NCBI RefSeq assembly: GCF_039533685.1
Contig: NZ_BAAATZ010000009.1
Location: 372,001-436,000 of the forward strand
Source: Actinocorallia aurantiaca
GTDB lineage: Bacteria > Actinomycetota > Actinomycetes > Streptosporangiales > Streptosporangiaceae
Reading direction: 5' to 3'
DNA length: 64,000 nt
Shown: positions 8,355-17,123 of the stretch, one piece after another
Position numbering within the stretch: position 1 is the first letter of the stretch
Layout: every line of letters begins with the position of its first letter
The notes under the pieces: model-generated
Database searches by the model: none
Seen by the model: the letters and a program-made list of their open reading frames with translations, nothing else
Told to the model about the DNA's origin: nothing
Position numbers and translations under genes: made by a program

Positions 8355-9737
8355 TCAGCTGTTCTTGGAAACGCGGCGCCAGTGGTCGTTCTTGTCATGG
8401 CACTTGTCGCCCCTGTCGCGACATTTATTGTTCCTGTCGCGGCACTTGTAGTCCCTCTCGTGGCACTTGTCGCCCCTCTCGTGGCACTTGTCGCCCCGGT
8501 CGCGGCACCTGTCGCGGCACTTGTAGTCCCTCTCGTGGCACTTGTCGCCCCTCTCGTGGCACTTGTCGCCCCGGTCGTGACACCTGTCGCGGCACTTGTC
8601 GTCTCTGTCGCGGCACTCGCCGTGGTCACCCTTCGGTCCTGCGGGTCCTGCGGGTCCTGCGGGTCCTGCGGGTCCCGCGGGTCCCGCGGGTCCCGCGGGT
8701 CCTCCCGGTCCTGCGGGTCCTGCGGGTCCCCCGGGTCCTGCGGGTCCCCCGGGTCCTGCCGGCCCGGGCTGTCCTGCCGGACCCTCAGGTCCCGCGGGTC
8801 CCGCGGGACCACCCGGTCCCGCCGGTCCTGCGGGTCCACCGGGTCCCGCCGGTCCTGCGGGTCCACCGGGTCCCGCCGGTCCTGCGGGCCCACCCGGTCC
8901 CGCGGGTCCACCCGGACCTGCCGGCCCCTCGGGTCCTGTCGGCCCGGGTGATCCTGTCGGTCCGGGTGGTCCTGTCGGTCCGGGAGGGGAGCACTGGGGT
9001 CTGGTGATGACGTTGTTGTCAAGGGTGACCGCGCCGTTGCGGGCCAGCGCCCGGCCGGCGATGGTGGTGCCGGTCGTCACCGAGATCGAGGTGAGGGCGA
9101 GGATGTTGCCGACGAAGGTGGAGTTCGTTCCCAGCGTCGCGGAGCTGCCCACCTGCCAGAAGACGTTGCATGCTCGGGCGCCGTTGATGAGCCTGACGCG
9201 GCTGGCCGATCCGGTGATGAGCGTGGAACCGATCTGGAAGATGAAGACGGAGCTGGGGTCACCCTGGCCGTCGAGAGTGACCGTGCCCGTCAGCCCGATG
9301 GAGGACGTGGCCGTGTAGACGCCGGAGACGAAGGTCTGACCGACGAGGTCGCCCGAGACGGAGCCGGTCGAGGGTCGCCCGGCGGCGTCGTTGTACGCGG
9401 TGGTCAGGTCGGATTGCGCTTGGAGGGCGACGGCGTCGGCAACGTGCTCCGCCCCGATCACTATGCCGGGAGGGAACCCGGTCACCGCGCTGCCCGGGCT
9501 CACGCCCAGGTCCCCGATGATCTTGCTGGGACCGGTGTTCGTGACCGTGGTTCCGGCCAGAACCGCGAAGCTTTCGGCAGTTCCCAGATCCACTGGAGCC
9601 GTCGCGGCGCGCGCGCTGGACTGCACAGCGATGGTCAGGGCTATCACCGGGAGGATTGAGAAGGCCGCCGCCAGCCGAGAGCGCCAGGGCGAACTTCGCG
9701 GTGAACTCCGCGAGACGCGAGTGAGGATAGTTTTCAT
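8355..9737 (-). CDS. Secreted DUF3494 (ice-binding-like)/collagen-like/Cys-heptad protein
   Basis: 460 residues. A long signal peptide (to about residue 45, SARA-A) precedes an ice-binding-like DUF3494 beta-solenoid domain (about 48-245, starting LGTAESFAVLAG). Then comes a collagen-like Gly-Pro/Ala-rich triplet stretch (about 252-370, G-P-A and G-G-P-A-G units) and a C-terminal charged segment (371-460) with 12 cysteines, mostly exactly seven residues apart in units like KCHERGD. DUF3494 domains bind ice or act as adhesins; collagen-like triplets form triple-helical stalks. A surface or matrix adhesin cross-linked through the Cys region is inferred. No LPXTG or membrane anchor is seen. A ribosome site AGGAG lies 12 bases before the ATG. 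Confidence 0.88.
   Translation of the reverse strand: MKTILTRVSRSSPRSSPWRSRLAAAFSILPVIALTIAVQSSARAATAPVDLGTAESFAVLAGTTVTNTGPSKIIGDLGVSPGSAVTGFPPGIVIGAEHVADAVALQAQSDLTTAYNDAAGRPSTGSVSGDLVGQTFVSGVYTATSSIGLTGTVTLDGQGDPSSVFIFQIGSTLITGSASRVRLINGARACNVFWQVGSSATLGTNSTFVGNILALTSISVTTGTTIAGRALARNGAVTLDNNVITRPQCSPPGPTGPPGPTGSPGPTGPEGPAGPGGPAGPGGPAGPAGPGGPAGPAGPGGPAGPAGPGGPAGPAGPEGPAGQPGPAGPGGPAGPGGPAGPAGPGGPAGPAGPAGPAGPAGPAGPAGPKGDHGECRDRDDKCRDRCHDRGDKCHERGDKCHERDYKCRDRCRDRGDKCHERGDKCHERDYKCRDRNNKCRDRGDKCHDKNDHWRRVSKNS
8441..8590 (-). repeat. 75-bp tandem repeat in the Cys-rich segment
   Basis: Copies 8441-8515 and 8516-8590 are nearly identical (differences such as CGCGGC versus CGTGAC near the ends). 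Each encodes 25 residues with Cys spaced 7, 7, 7 and 4. The repeat indicates recent in-frame expansion of the C-terminal region. Confidence 0.85.
8631..8984 (-). repeat. Collagen-like triplet repeat region
   Basis: About 118 codons of Gly-x-y triplets dominated by GPA, GPG and GGP units, made of repeated 9-, 18- and 27-base blocks. Such regions vary in length by slippage and are difficult to assemble. Confidence 0.9.
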
Positions 9738-10633
9738 TTAGCGAATCTTTCTCCTATTAACGAGTACCGGACATCCCCGTCTGTCGCGTTTGTGAAGACG
9801 CAGAGCCGTCACAGTCGGGCGATTCACTGACCAATCACAACTTCCCTCGTGGAGTGATCAGTGGTGCGTGAAACCCGGATATTCCTGCGCGGTGAGTCGC
9901 ACACCGCTGTTTTCTCCAGGGAGCGCGGGCGTGAACCACTGAGAATTGCAAACACACAGTTATCGATCTTCAAACGGCTGCCGAGAAAGTCGTCGAATAG
10001 GTCGAGATCAATGATTTCACCGAAGTGAATGATTCGACGCCTGTCCGCCTGGCCGAGCGTTTTCTGCGGCTATCTCGATCGGCGTCATGTCGCGGAATGC
10101 CGGAAAGGTATCCGCTGGTAGGGGACGTGGTGAATGGGGGTGTCGCCAGCCGTTCGACCTGGTCCCTGTGGGCGTCGGAGTAGTGCCTGGCCGGCACCGG
10201 AACGTCACCTAACGGTCTTCGGTAGGGGTGGACGTCTCATCGGTTCCAGCCGAAAAACCGGAAACGCGAAAACCGCCACATCTGGAAAATAGGAGGCCCT
10301 AGAGAAGAGTCAAATGGCGCGGCTCTATCGAGTGGAAATCGTGTCAATGAAACGACGTGAAAATCTGATCGCCTGCGCCGCTCGTCATGAATCCGTCCAT
10401 GACCGGCCTATCGCTGTTGCGTAATAGTCGCTGGGGGGCCGGATGTATTGAAATCGCCGACTCGGGGGTGGGCGGGGTGGTGCGTGGTGAGTCGCCGAGG
10501 ACGCCGGTCTTCCGTGGCGAGGCAGGGAGGTGCCGCCTCGTCGCGACATAAAACAAGCAAGCGATTGGTAAGTGGCATCTGCCGACTTGTGCTCTTTCCG
10601 GGTAGGTACGTGATATGCGGGTATGGATGTGAT
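9738..10633. other. Long intergenic region without a convincing gene
   Basis: About 900 bases, less GC-rich than the flanks. It holds the promoter and leader of the collagen-like gene at the left (ribosome site AGGAG at its start) and the upstream region of the hydrolase gene at the right. Short open frames of 60-75 codons occur on the minus strand but lack ribosome sites and actinomycete codon bias. A direct repeat TGATATGCG occurs twice just before the hydrolase start. No RNA gene was recognised. Confidence 0.6.
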
Positions 10634-11842
10634 ATGCGCCTGTTCGAGGATCGGCTGTTCCAGCAGTTCGCCGACCGCGCGCTGATGACCATGACGGGCG
10701 GCGGCGCCGAGTACGGCGAGTGCGCCCTGACGGCCTCCCGGATCACCGGGAGGGACGCCGACGGCTGGCACCGCGAGTGGACGGCGACCGCCGACATGGT
10801 CGCCGAATGGGGCGCCCGCAGCGACGACAAGGGACACGCCGTCAGCGCCGCCGAGGCCTACCACAGGGCTTCCACCTACTACCGCGTGGCGAACTTCCCG
10901 CTCTTCGGCAGCCCCGTGGACCCGCGCCTGGCCGAGACCTTCCGCAAGGAGTTCGACGCCTTCGGGCGCTCGGCGGAACTGCGGCGCCTGCGCCCCATGG
11001 AAGTCCCCTACGAGGACGTCGAACTGCGCGGCTACCTCTGCCTCGCGGCCAAGGACGAGACTCGCCCGACCGTGGTCGCGGTCAACGGATACGACTCCAA
11101 CCTCCACGAGATGTACTGGTCCCACGCAATTCCGGCATTGAAACGCGGATACCACTGCCTGCTGATGGACGGGCCGGGCCAGGGCCGCAATCTCATCGAG
11201 TACGGCCTGCACATCCGCCACGACTGGGAGCACGTCCTGGGGCCGATCCTCAAGCGGCTCCTCACCTACGGGGAGGTCGACCCGGACCGGCTGGTCGTCA
11301 TGGGCTGGAGCTTCGGCGGCTACCTGGCCTCGCGCGGCGTGGCGGGCGACCCCCGGGTGAAGGCGCTGGTCGTCGACCCCGGCCAGTGGGACCAGATCGA
11401 CCTGCTGCGCGAGGAGGCCCCCTTCCCCGACGAGATCAAGAACGCCCTCCCGGACGTCGACCCGGCCGACCTGGCGCCCTACCTGGAGCCGTTCCTGGAG
11501 GACCGGGTGCACCGCTGGCAGCTGGTCCAGCGCGGCCAGTGGATCCACGGCGTGGACTCGCCCGCCGAGTACATCCTGGACCTGGCCCGCTACAACATCT
11601 CCGAGGTCGTGGAGGAGATCACCTGCCCGACCTTCGTGGGCGCCACCGAGGCCGACCTGCTGTCCGCCCGGGCCGGCACCTTCTACGCCCGCCTCCCCGG
11701 CCCCAAGACCTTCAGGGCCTTCACCCGGGCCGAGGGAGCCGCCGGCCACTGCGAGCTGTGGAACCGCTCCCGCTTCACCCAGCAGGCCTTCGACTGGCTC
11801 TCCGAGACCCTCCGCTGGCCGGTCTCCCGCCCCCTCTTCTGA
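10634..11842 (+). CDS. Alpha/beta-hydrolase of the FrsA/dipeptidyl-peptidase-like group
   Basis: 402 residues from ATG 10634. An all-alpha N-terminal cap (residues 1-110) precedes the hydrolase core: beta strand VVAVNGYDSN, the DGPGQG turn typical of these enzymes, nucleophile elbow GWSFGG, and a C-terminal EGAAGHCE segment carrying the catalytic His. This architecture is shared with 2,6-dihydroxypseudooxynicotine hydrolase and FrsA-type proteins that cleave C-C or ester bonds. The substrate is unknown. There is no clear ribosome site at ATG 10634; GTG at 10607 in the same frame, preceded by GGGTAGG, is an alternative start. Stands alone between a long intergenic region and the MarR operon. 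Confidence 0.82.
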   Translation: MRLFEDRLFQQFADRALMTMTGGGAEYGECALTASRITGRDADGWHREWTATADMVAEWGARSDDKGHAVSAAEAYHRASTYYRVANFPLFGSPVDPRLAETFRKEFDAFGRSAELRRLRPMEVPYEDVELRGYLCLAAKDETRPTVVAVNGYDSNLHEMYWSHAIPALKRGYHCLLMDGPGQGRNLIEYGLHIRHDWEHVLGPILKRLLTYGEVDPDRLVVMGWSFGGYLASRGVAGDPRVKALVVDPGQWDQIDLLREEAPFPDEIKNALPDVDPADLAPYLEPFLEDRVHRWQLVQRGQWIHGVDSPAEYILDLARYNISEVVEEITCPTFVGATEADLLSARAGTFYARLPGPKTFRAFTRAEGAAGHCELWNRSRFTQQAFDWLSETLRWPVSRPLF

Positions 11843-11898
11843 CCTGACGGGGTCCGCCCCTTCGCCTCCGGGAGCCTTTCGCGCCGAAAACAGTAGTC

Positions 11899-11921
11899 AT
11901 GTACATAGTAGCCATGTACAT
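11899..11921. promoter_or_regulatory. Twin ATGTACAT palindromes, probable MarR operator
   Basis: Two identical 8-base palindromes ATGTACAT lie at 11899-11906 and 11914-11921, 15 bases apart, each within a similar TAGTNNCATGTACAT context. They end 8 bases before the MarR start codon, so binding would block transcription of the MarR-dehalogenase operon. MarR proteins typically autoregulate through such palindromes. Confidence 0.65.
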
Positions 11922-11929
11922 TAAATGGC

Positions 11930-12385
11930 ATGAGTGAGAGAGGGACGCCCGGCCACCTGGTGTGGCGGCTGGCCATGAAATGGCGGGTCGCCGTCGACCG
12001 GGCGCTGGCGCCGCTGGGGCTGACGCACGCGCAGTACGTGCTGCTGTCCTCGCTGTACGGGATGCGGCGCGACGGGCTGCGGCCCAGTCAGCGCGAACTG
12101 GCCGACCACGCGGGGATGGAGGCGCTGTACGTGTCCAAGCTGGCGCGGACGCTGGAGGCCGACGGGCTCATCGCGCGGACACGCGATCCCGTCGACACCC
12201 GGACGGTGCGGCTCGAACTGACCGAACGAGGGCACGAGGCCGTCCGGCCCGCCCTCGACACCGTCCGGGTGCTGCTGGAACGGCTGCTGGCCCCGCTGGG
12301 CGGCCGCGACGATCCGCGCACCGAGGAGTTCGTCCGGGACCTGACGGCCCTGCTGGACGCCCCTCTCGACACCCCGACCCCCTAG
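11930..12385 (+). CDS. MarR-family transcriptional regulator
   Basis: 151 residues with the MarR winged-helix layout: an N-terminal dimerisation helix, LTHAQYVLLSSLY, a helix-turn-helix (SQRELADHAGMEALYVSKLARTLE in outline) and the wing RDPVDTRTVRLELTERG with the conserved D-x-R motif. It probably senses a small hydrophobic ligand and represses its own operon through the twin palindromes just upstream. The haloalkane-dehalogenase-like gene starts 12 bases after its stop, so both are cotranscribed. Confidence 0.9.
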   Translation: MSERGTPGHLVWRLAMKWRVAVDRALAPLGLTHAQYVLLSSLYGMRRDGLRPSQRELADHAGMEALYVSKLARTLEADGLIARTRDPVDTRTVRLELTERGHEAVRPALDTVRVLLERLLAPLGGRDDPRTEEFVRDLTALLDAPLDTPTP

Positions 12386-12397
12386 AAGGGACCCCGC

Positions 12398-13255
12398 ATG
12401 CCCGAAGTGAACGTTCTCGACTCGACCATCCACTACCGGGACTCCGGAACGGGGACGGACTTCGTCTTCCTCCACGGCAACCCGGGCTCCTCGCACCTGT
12501 GGCGCGACGTCCTGCCCGGCGTCGGGCCCGGCCGGCTGCTCGCCCCGGACCTCATCGGCATGGGGCTCTCCGGAAAACCGGACATCCCCTACCTGTTCGC
12601 CGACCATGCCCGCTATCTGGACGCCTGGTTCGACGCGCTCGGCCTCGACCGCGTCGTCCTCGTCGGGCACGACTGGGGCGGCGCGCTCGCCTTCGACTGG
12701 GCGGCCCGCCATCCCGAGCGCGTCCTCGGCCTGGCGTTCCTGGAGAGCATCGTCAAGCCGATGGCCTGGGAGGACCTCTCACCGCAGGCGCGCGCCCGCT
12801 CCGAGGCCATCCGCACGCCCGGCACCGGCGAGAAGATGATGCTCGACCAGGACCTCGCCGTCCGGCAGGCGTTCACCGGCGGAGTGCTCACCCCGCTGGA
12901 GGCGGCGGACCTGGAGGCCTACCTCGCCCCCTACCCGACCCGCGACAGCCGCCGCCCCCTGCTGGCCTGGGCCCGGCAGATGCCCCTCGGCGGCGAGCCC
13001 GCCGAACTCGTCACCCGGATCGAGGCCTACGACGCCTGGCTGGCGAAGAGCCCGGACGTCCCCAAGCTCCTGATGACCTTCGAAGGCTCGCCGACCCTTC
13101 TCGTCGACGAGAGGATGGCGGCCTGGTGCACGGCGAACATCGCCTCCCTCGAGACCGTCCACTGCGGCGAGGCCGGCCACCACGCCCCCGAGGACCGTCC
13201 CGGGGAGATCGCCGCCGCGGTCTCCGCCTGGGCCGACCGCCACGGCCTGCGCTGA
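12398..13255 (+). CDS. Haloalkane dehalogenase family hydrolase
   Basis: 285 residues, the usual length for subfamily II haloalkane dehalogenases (DhaA/LinB). The key residues are present: halide-binding N28 in HGNPGSSHLWR, nucleophile D92 and halide-binding W93 in GHDWGG, catalytic acid E116 in LAFLES, and a base His in GHHAPEDRP. These enzymes hydrolyse carbon-halogen bonds to alcohols in the cytoplasm. Close homologues can be luciferase-like or of unknown substrate, so dehalogenase activity is family-level inference. A ribosome site GAAGGGA precedes the ATG. Under control of the upstream MarR regulator. Confidence 0.88.
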   Translation: MPEVNVLDSTIHYRDSGTGTDFVFLHGNPGSSHLWRDVLPGVGPGRLLAPDLIGMGLSGKPDIPYLFADHARYLDAWFDALGLDRVVLVGHDWGGALAFDWAARHPERVLGLAFLESIVKPMAWEDLSPQARARSEAIRTPGTGEKMMLDQDLAVRQAFTGGVLTPLEAADLEAYLAPYPTRDSRRPLLAWARQMPLGGEPAELVTRIEAYDAWLAKSPDVPKLLMTFEGSPTLLVDERMAAWCTANIASLETVHCGEAGHHAPEDRPGEIAAAVSAWADRHGLR

Positions 13256-13373
13256 CCCCGAAGGGGAAAATTTCTCCGCTGATTTCCCGTGTCCGGCGGG
13301 GCCGGGCTTCCGTCCGGGTATCTCCCCGGGGACCGGAACCGGCCTGCGGGCCGCCTGCGGGAGGGGAGCGATC

Positions 13374-13883
13374 GTGCACCACGAGATCGGGGAGCTGGGG
13401 AGCGACCCCTTCACCGTCGTCGCCCCGGACGACGCCGGGAGGCCGGAGCACGGCCCGTTCGTCCTGATCGACGAGCAGGGCACCCCTTACGGGGTGGCGG
13501 GGGAGGACGGACGCGTCCTCCCTGTGGCCGTCGCCCCGTCCACGGCCACCCTGGACGAGCTCGTGAAGAGCGCCGTCGGCTTCATCTTCCTGGAGGAGAA
13601 GGAGATTCCCGGCATCGTGCTGCTGGGCGAGGACGGGAGGGTCGAGGCCTTCGTCTCCAGGCGGAGGGCCGCCAGGACGCTCGAACTCGTCCGGTTCGAC
13701 GGAACGCGGGCCGCCTTCGAGAACGGGGGCCCCTCGCCCCAGGGGAAACCGGAAACCGTTCTCCCGGGCGTGAACGTGCGATGCGCCTGCGGCGCCGTCA
13801 ACTCCTTCGACTACTACGCGCCGAGCCGAGGGGGGGCCTGCTGGAAGGGCCACGCCCTCCGGGCCTGGAGCGGTGGGGTCTGA
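13374..13883 (+). CDS. Uncharacterised protein with C-terminal CxC..C..H motif
   Basis: 169 residues beginning with GTG at 13374, supported by the ribosome site GGGAGGGG. I do not recognise the family. The sequence is acidic and soluble, with beta-strand pairs resembling a degenerate barrel (FVLIDEQG, GIVLLGEDG, VEAFVS). The C-terminus (RCACGAVNSFDYYAP...CWKGH) could bind a metal ion. No operon partner is clear. Confidence 0.6.
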   Translation: MHHEIGELGSDPFTVVAPDDAGRPEHGPFVLIDEQGTPYGVAGEDGRVLPVAVAPSTATLDELVKSAVGFIFLEEKEIPGIVLLGEDGRVEAFVSRRRAARTLELVRFDGTRAAFENGGPSPQGKPETVLPGVNVRCACGAVNSFDYYAPSRGGACWKGHALRAWSGGV

Positions 13884-14106
13884 CGGGGCGAAGATACTCG
13901 GGTTTCGGACGCCGAAGATTTCCGGATTCACGGCCACGGGCTTTCCGGATGTCTTTTTCATCTCGCGGAACCGCCCTCGCGGCCCCTGCTTCCGAGTCGC
14001 GCGCCGATGAAACCGCAGATCCCGGTGATGCGTCTCAGTTATTCACTGGTCTTCGACGAAATCGTCGGTGACGATCTGTTGTGAAAAACTCTGAGGTGGC
14101 GGAACC

Positions 14107-14838
14107 ATGACTTCGGCGTTGGCGCTCAACCTGCTGTCCTCGCTTCTCGCCTTTCTTCTGGGAGCCCTGGCCCGAGGGCTCTACGCGCGGTGGAGGTCGA
14201 TCGGCCCGGCGAGGCGGTTCTGGCGCGTCCAGTCCTCCGAACAGGTGGTCATCGTGCAGTCCGACGGGCCGGGGGGCGACACGCCGCTGCCGACCCTGTA
14301 CGAGGGCGACGCCATGGCCGCAGCGACTGTGGACCATTATCTGAGCACGGCGCTCGGCGTGAGGACGATCAGGATCGAACGGTCGAAGACCTTTTCCCTG
14401 AGACGAGACGCCGACAGCCACCTGGTCGTCATCGGAGGTCCCAACGCGAATGACTTTTACAAGCGGCTCGATGGCCGCCTGGAAATGCCGTACGCATTCG
14501 AGCTCTTCCCCCGCAGTGCGAACCTCATACGTCTCTCCGACAATCGGAAGCTCGCCCAGGAGATCGAAGAGGAGAAGACCGTACGGGACTTCGCGGTCAT
14601 CAGCTTCCTGCCCAATCCCTTTTCTCCCTCCAGGCGCCTGGTCATCCTCGCGGGCTGCGGCACGATGGGCACCTACGCCGCCGCCAAGATGGTGACCTCC
14701 ACCGGAATCAGGGAGACGGCCGGGTGCTGCCGCGCGGACACCCCCGTCTCCGTGGTCATCGAGGTGGAGATCGTCGACGGCCACATGACGGTCCCCCGGA
14801 TCGTGGAGACGACCCCCTGGGAACCAGAGGACACCTGA
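14107..14838 (+). CDS. Uncharacterised membrane-anchored protein
   Basis: 243 residues. One N-terminal membrane segment (about residues 5-24) is followed by basic residues and a cytoplasmic domain with alternating strands and helices: VVIVQSDG, HLVVIGGPNAND, AVISFLPNPF and LVILAGCGTMGTYAA. The pattern of a glycine-rich turn after each strand suggests a Rossmann-like or effector-type domain. I do not recognise a named family. Codon bias is normal for the window, and a ribosome site (GAGGTGG) precedes the ATG. Confidence 0.6.
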   Translation: MTSALALNLLSSLLAFLLGALARGLYARWRSIGPARRFWRVQSSEQVVIVQSDGPGGDTPLPTLYEGDAMAAATVDHYLSTALGVRTIRIERSKTFSLRRDADSHLVVIGGPNANDFYKRLDGRLEMPYAFELFPRSANLIRLSDNRKLAQEIEEEKTVRDFAVISFLPNPFSPSRRLVILAGCGTMGTYAAAKMVTSTGIRETAGCCRADTPVSVVIEVEIVDGHMTVPRIVETTPWEPEDT

Positions 14839-14929
14839 CCGCCGAATCGACCTCCGCATGAGGAAGCGGACATCGCCCCGGTGGCGGAGAACACGCCGGA
14901 GCCCGACCCCGGGTCCGTAAGCTGGAAGC

Positions 14930-15253
14930 ATGATCTTCATCGTCGTGAAATTCCCCGTGAAGCCCGAGCACGCCGAAGAGTGGCCGTCCCACGTGGAGGC
15001 GTTCACCCGGGCCACCCGCGCGGAACCCGGCAACCTCTGGTTCGAGTGGTCCCGCAGCCTGGAGGACCCGAACACCTACGTCCTGGTCGAGGCCTTCCAG
15101 GATGATGCCGCCGCGGCCCACGTGGACTCCGACCACTTCCGCGCCGCGATGGAGACCATGCGCCCCCTCGTCCAGCGCGCCCCCGAGATCGTCAGCACCA
15201 CGATCGAGGGCGCGTCCGGCTGGAGCAGGATGGGCGAGCTGGGCCTCGACTGA
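14930..15253 (+). CDS. ABM-domain protein (putative quinol monooxygenase)
   Basis: 107 residues with the antibiotic-biosynthesis-monooxygenase fold: FIVVKFPVKPEHAEEW at the start, EPGNLWFEWSRSLEDPNTYVLVEAF in the middle and a HVDSDHFRAAM helix. Such dimeric ferredoxin-like proteins (YgiN type) oxidise quinols or act as heme or small-molecule oxygenases without cofactors. It stands alone, convergent with the LysR gene whose stop is 13 bases away. Confidence 0.82.
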   Translation: MIFIVVKFPVKPEHAEEWPSHVEAFTRATRAEPGNLWFEWSRSLEDPNTYVLVEAFQDDAAAAHVDSDHFRAAMETMRPLVQRAPEIVSTTIEGASGWSRMGELGLD

Positions 15254-15266
15254 CTCGGGACCGGCG

Positions 15267-16124
15267 TCAGACGGCGTGGAGGGCGGCTCGGGCCGCGGCG
15301 ATCAGGGGGTGGGCTGCGGCGCCTCGGCGGTAGGCGATGCGGGTGCGGCGGCGCGCGGCCAGCGGGGTGAGGACGACGCCGGGCGGCGGGTCGAGCAGGC
15401 CGAGGTCGGGAACCAGCGCGACGCCCTGGCCTGCGGCGACCAGGGCGAGGACGGCCCCGAAGTCGTCGGCGTGGTGCCGGATCCTCGGAGTGAAGCCCTC
15501 GGCCTCGCAGGCCCGGACGGTCATCGTGTGGCAGAGCGTGCCGGGGGTCGCCGCGATCCACGGGGCGTCCCGGTGGGCGCTCGGCGGACCCGCCGACAGC
15601 GCCGCCAGGTGGACGGTCTCCTCCAGCAGCGGTTCGGTCTCCAGCCCCGGATGGTCGGGCGAGGCCGTGAAGTCGTACTCCTGGACGAGTGCGACGTCGA
15701 GCGCGTCGGCCCGCAGCGCGTCGGGCACCACCGCCGGATCGAGTTCGCTGACCCGCAGGTCGAGCCCCGGATGGGTCCTGCTGAGCGTCACCAGCGCGGG
15801 GGACAGGACGGTCCGCACGGCCGTGGGGAAGGCGCCGATCCGCAGGGTCCCGGTGAGCCCGGTCCGGGAGGCCGCGAGCTCCGCCTCGGCCTCGGCCAGC
15901 GCCGCGAGGACCGTCTCGGTGCGCGTCGCGAGCGTCCGGGCCGCGGGGGTCAGCTCGACCCGGCGTCCGGTCCGCTCCAGCAGCGCCACCCCGGCCTCGC
16001 GCTCCAGCGCCGCGAGCTGCTGGGAGACGGCCGAGGGCGTGTAGGACAGGGCCTCGGCGACCGCCGCGATCGTCCCGCGATGCGCCAGTTCCCGCAGCAG
16101 CCTCAACTTGCGCACATCGAGCAT
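15267..16124 (-). CDS. LysR-family transcriptional regulator
   Basis: 285 residues. The N-terminal winged helix-turn-helix (TIAAVAEALSYTPSAVSQQLAALE) and the C-terminal substrate-binding-like effector domain (TLRIGAFPTAVRTVLSPALV, ALVAAGQGVALVPDLGL) are clear. It is divergent from the DapA-like gene with 71 bases between the starts, the usual arrangement for a LysR protein and its target. Confidence 0.93.
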   Translation of the reverse strand: MLDVRKLRLLRELAHRGTIAAVAEALSYTPSAVSQQLAALEREAGVALLERTGRRVELTPAARTLATRTETVLAALAEAEAELAASRTGLTGTLRIGAFPTAVRTVLSPALVTLSRTHPGLDLRVSELDPAVVPDALRADALDVALVQEYDFTASPDHPGLETEPLLEETVHLAALSAGPPSAHRDAPWIAATPGTLCHTMTVRACEAEGFTPRIRHHADDFGAVLALVAAGQGVALVPDLGLLDPPPGVVLTPLAARRRTRIAYRRGAAAHPLIAAARAALHAV

Positions 16125-16195
16125 CAGCTCAGCTTACGCTCAACTGAACGAACCTGAACTGGACCTGATGCTCAAGGTCGGGACACCCTCGATCC

Positions 16196-17065
16196 ATGAT
16201 TTTCACAGGTCTCCACATTCCGCTCATCACGCCCTTCACCTCCTCCGGCACGCTCGCCGAGGACGCCCTGGAGGGCCTCGCCCACACGGTCCTCGACGAC
16301 GGGGCGTCCGGGATCGTCGCGCTCGGCACCACCGCGGAGGCCGCCTCCCTCACCGAGCACGAGCGCGGCAGGGCCCTGGAGATCTGCGCCGCCGTCTGCG
16401 CGGAGCGCTCGGTCCCCCTGACCGCCGGGGTCGAGGGCGCCTCCACGGCCGCGACGCTCGCGGCCCTGACCGCGCTCGACGAGCGTGCGACCGCGGCCAT
16501 GGTCGGCGTCCCGGCGTTCGTCAGGCCCTCGGAGGACGGAGTCGTCGCCCACTTCGAGACGCTGGCCGCCGCCTCCCGGGTGCCGCTGGTCATCTACCAC
16601 GTCCCCTACCGGACGGGCCGTCCGCTGAGCGGCCGTACCCTGCTCAGGCTCGCCGCGATCCCGGGCGTCGCGGGGTTCAAGCACGCCGCGGGAGGCGTCG
16701 ACGAGGCGACGATCACGTTCATGGCGGGCCGTCCGGAGCACACGGCGGTGCTCGCCGGCGACGACCTCTACGTCTCGCCGATGCTGGCGCTCGGCGCGTC
16801 CGGCGCGGTCCTCGCCTCCGCCCACCTGGAGACCGCCCGTTTCGCACGGCTCGTCGAACTGTGGCGGACCGGCCGCATCGACGAGGCCCGAACGCTCGGC
16901 CACGAGCTGGCGGGCCTGTCGGGCGCGCTGTTCGCAGAGCCCAACCCGGTGGTGATCAAGGCGGTGCTCGCCGCACGAGGCGCCATCCCGACCCCGGCCG
17001 TCCGCCTGCCGCTGCTGTCCGCGAGCCCCGAGGCCACCACCGCCGCCCTCCGCCGGATCCCCTGA
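16196..17065 (+). CDS. DapA-like (dihydrodipicolinate synthase/NAL family) lyase
   Basis: 289 residues with the TIM-barrel aldolase motifs: LITPFTSSG at the start, GTTAEAASL in place of the usual GTTGE, YHVPYRTG with the catalytic Tyr, and the Schiff-base Lys in GFKHAAG. The family covers dihydrodipicolinate synthase, N-acetylneuraminate lyase and sugar-acid dehydratases. Its divergent LysR neighbour and lack of lysine genes argue for a catabolic member rather than the housekeeping DapA. The Gly to Ala change in GTTGE and the altered residue after Tyr support a different substrate. Confidence 0.85.
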   Translation: MIFTGLHIPLITPFTSSGTLAEDALEGLAHTVLDDGASGIVALGTTAEAASLTEHERGRALEICAAVCAERSVPLTAGVEGASTAATLAALTALDERATAAMVGVPAFVRPSEDGVVAHFETLAAASRVPLVIYHVPYRTGRPLSGRTLLRLAAIPGVAGFKHAAGGVDEATITFMAGRPEHTAVLAGDDLYVSPMLALGASGAVLASAHLETARFARLVELWRTGRIDEARTLGHELAGLSGALFAEPNPVVIKAVLAARGAIPTPAVRLPLLSASPEATTAALRRIP

Positions 17066-17123
17066 CCTTCGCGCTGTCCGGCCGCACTCGATGCCCGTGG
17101 ACCGGGTCTTCTAGGGTGCGTGG

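Noticed and set aside
8395..8630. Regular repeats resembling a CRISPR array
   Set aside because: The repeats are in frame, encode Cys-containing heptads, and have no unique spacers; they belong to the collagen-like protein.
9970..10208. Minus-strand frames of 60-75 codons in the long intergenic region
   Set aside because: Two overlapping frames in different phases, no ribosome site and atypical codon use; most likely chance.
13255..13275. CCCCGAAGGGG followed by AAAATTT as a terminator after the dehalogenase gene
   Set aside because: The stem is only four base pairs with a three-base loop; too weak to call with confidence.
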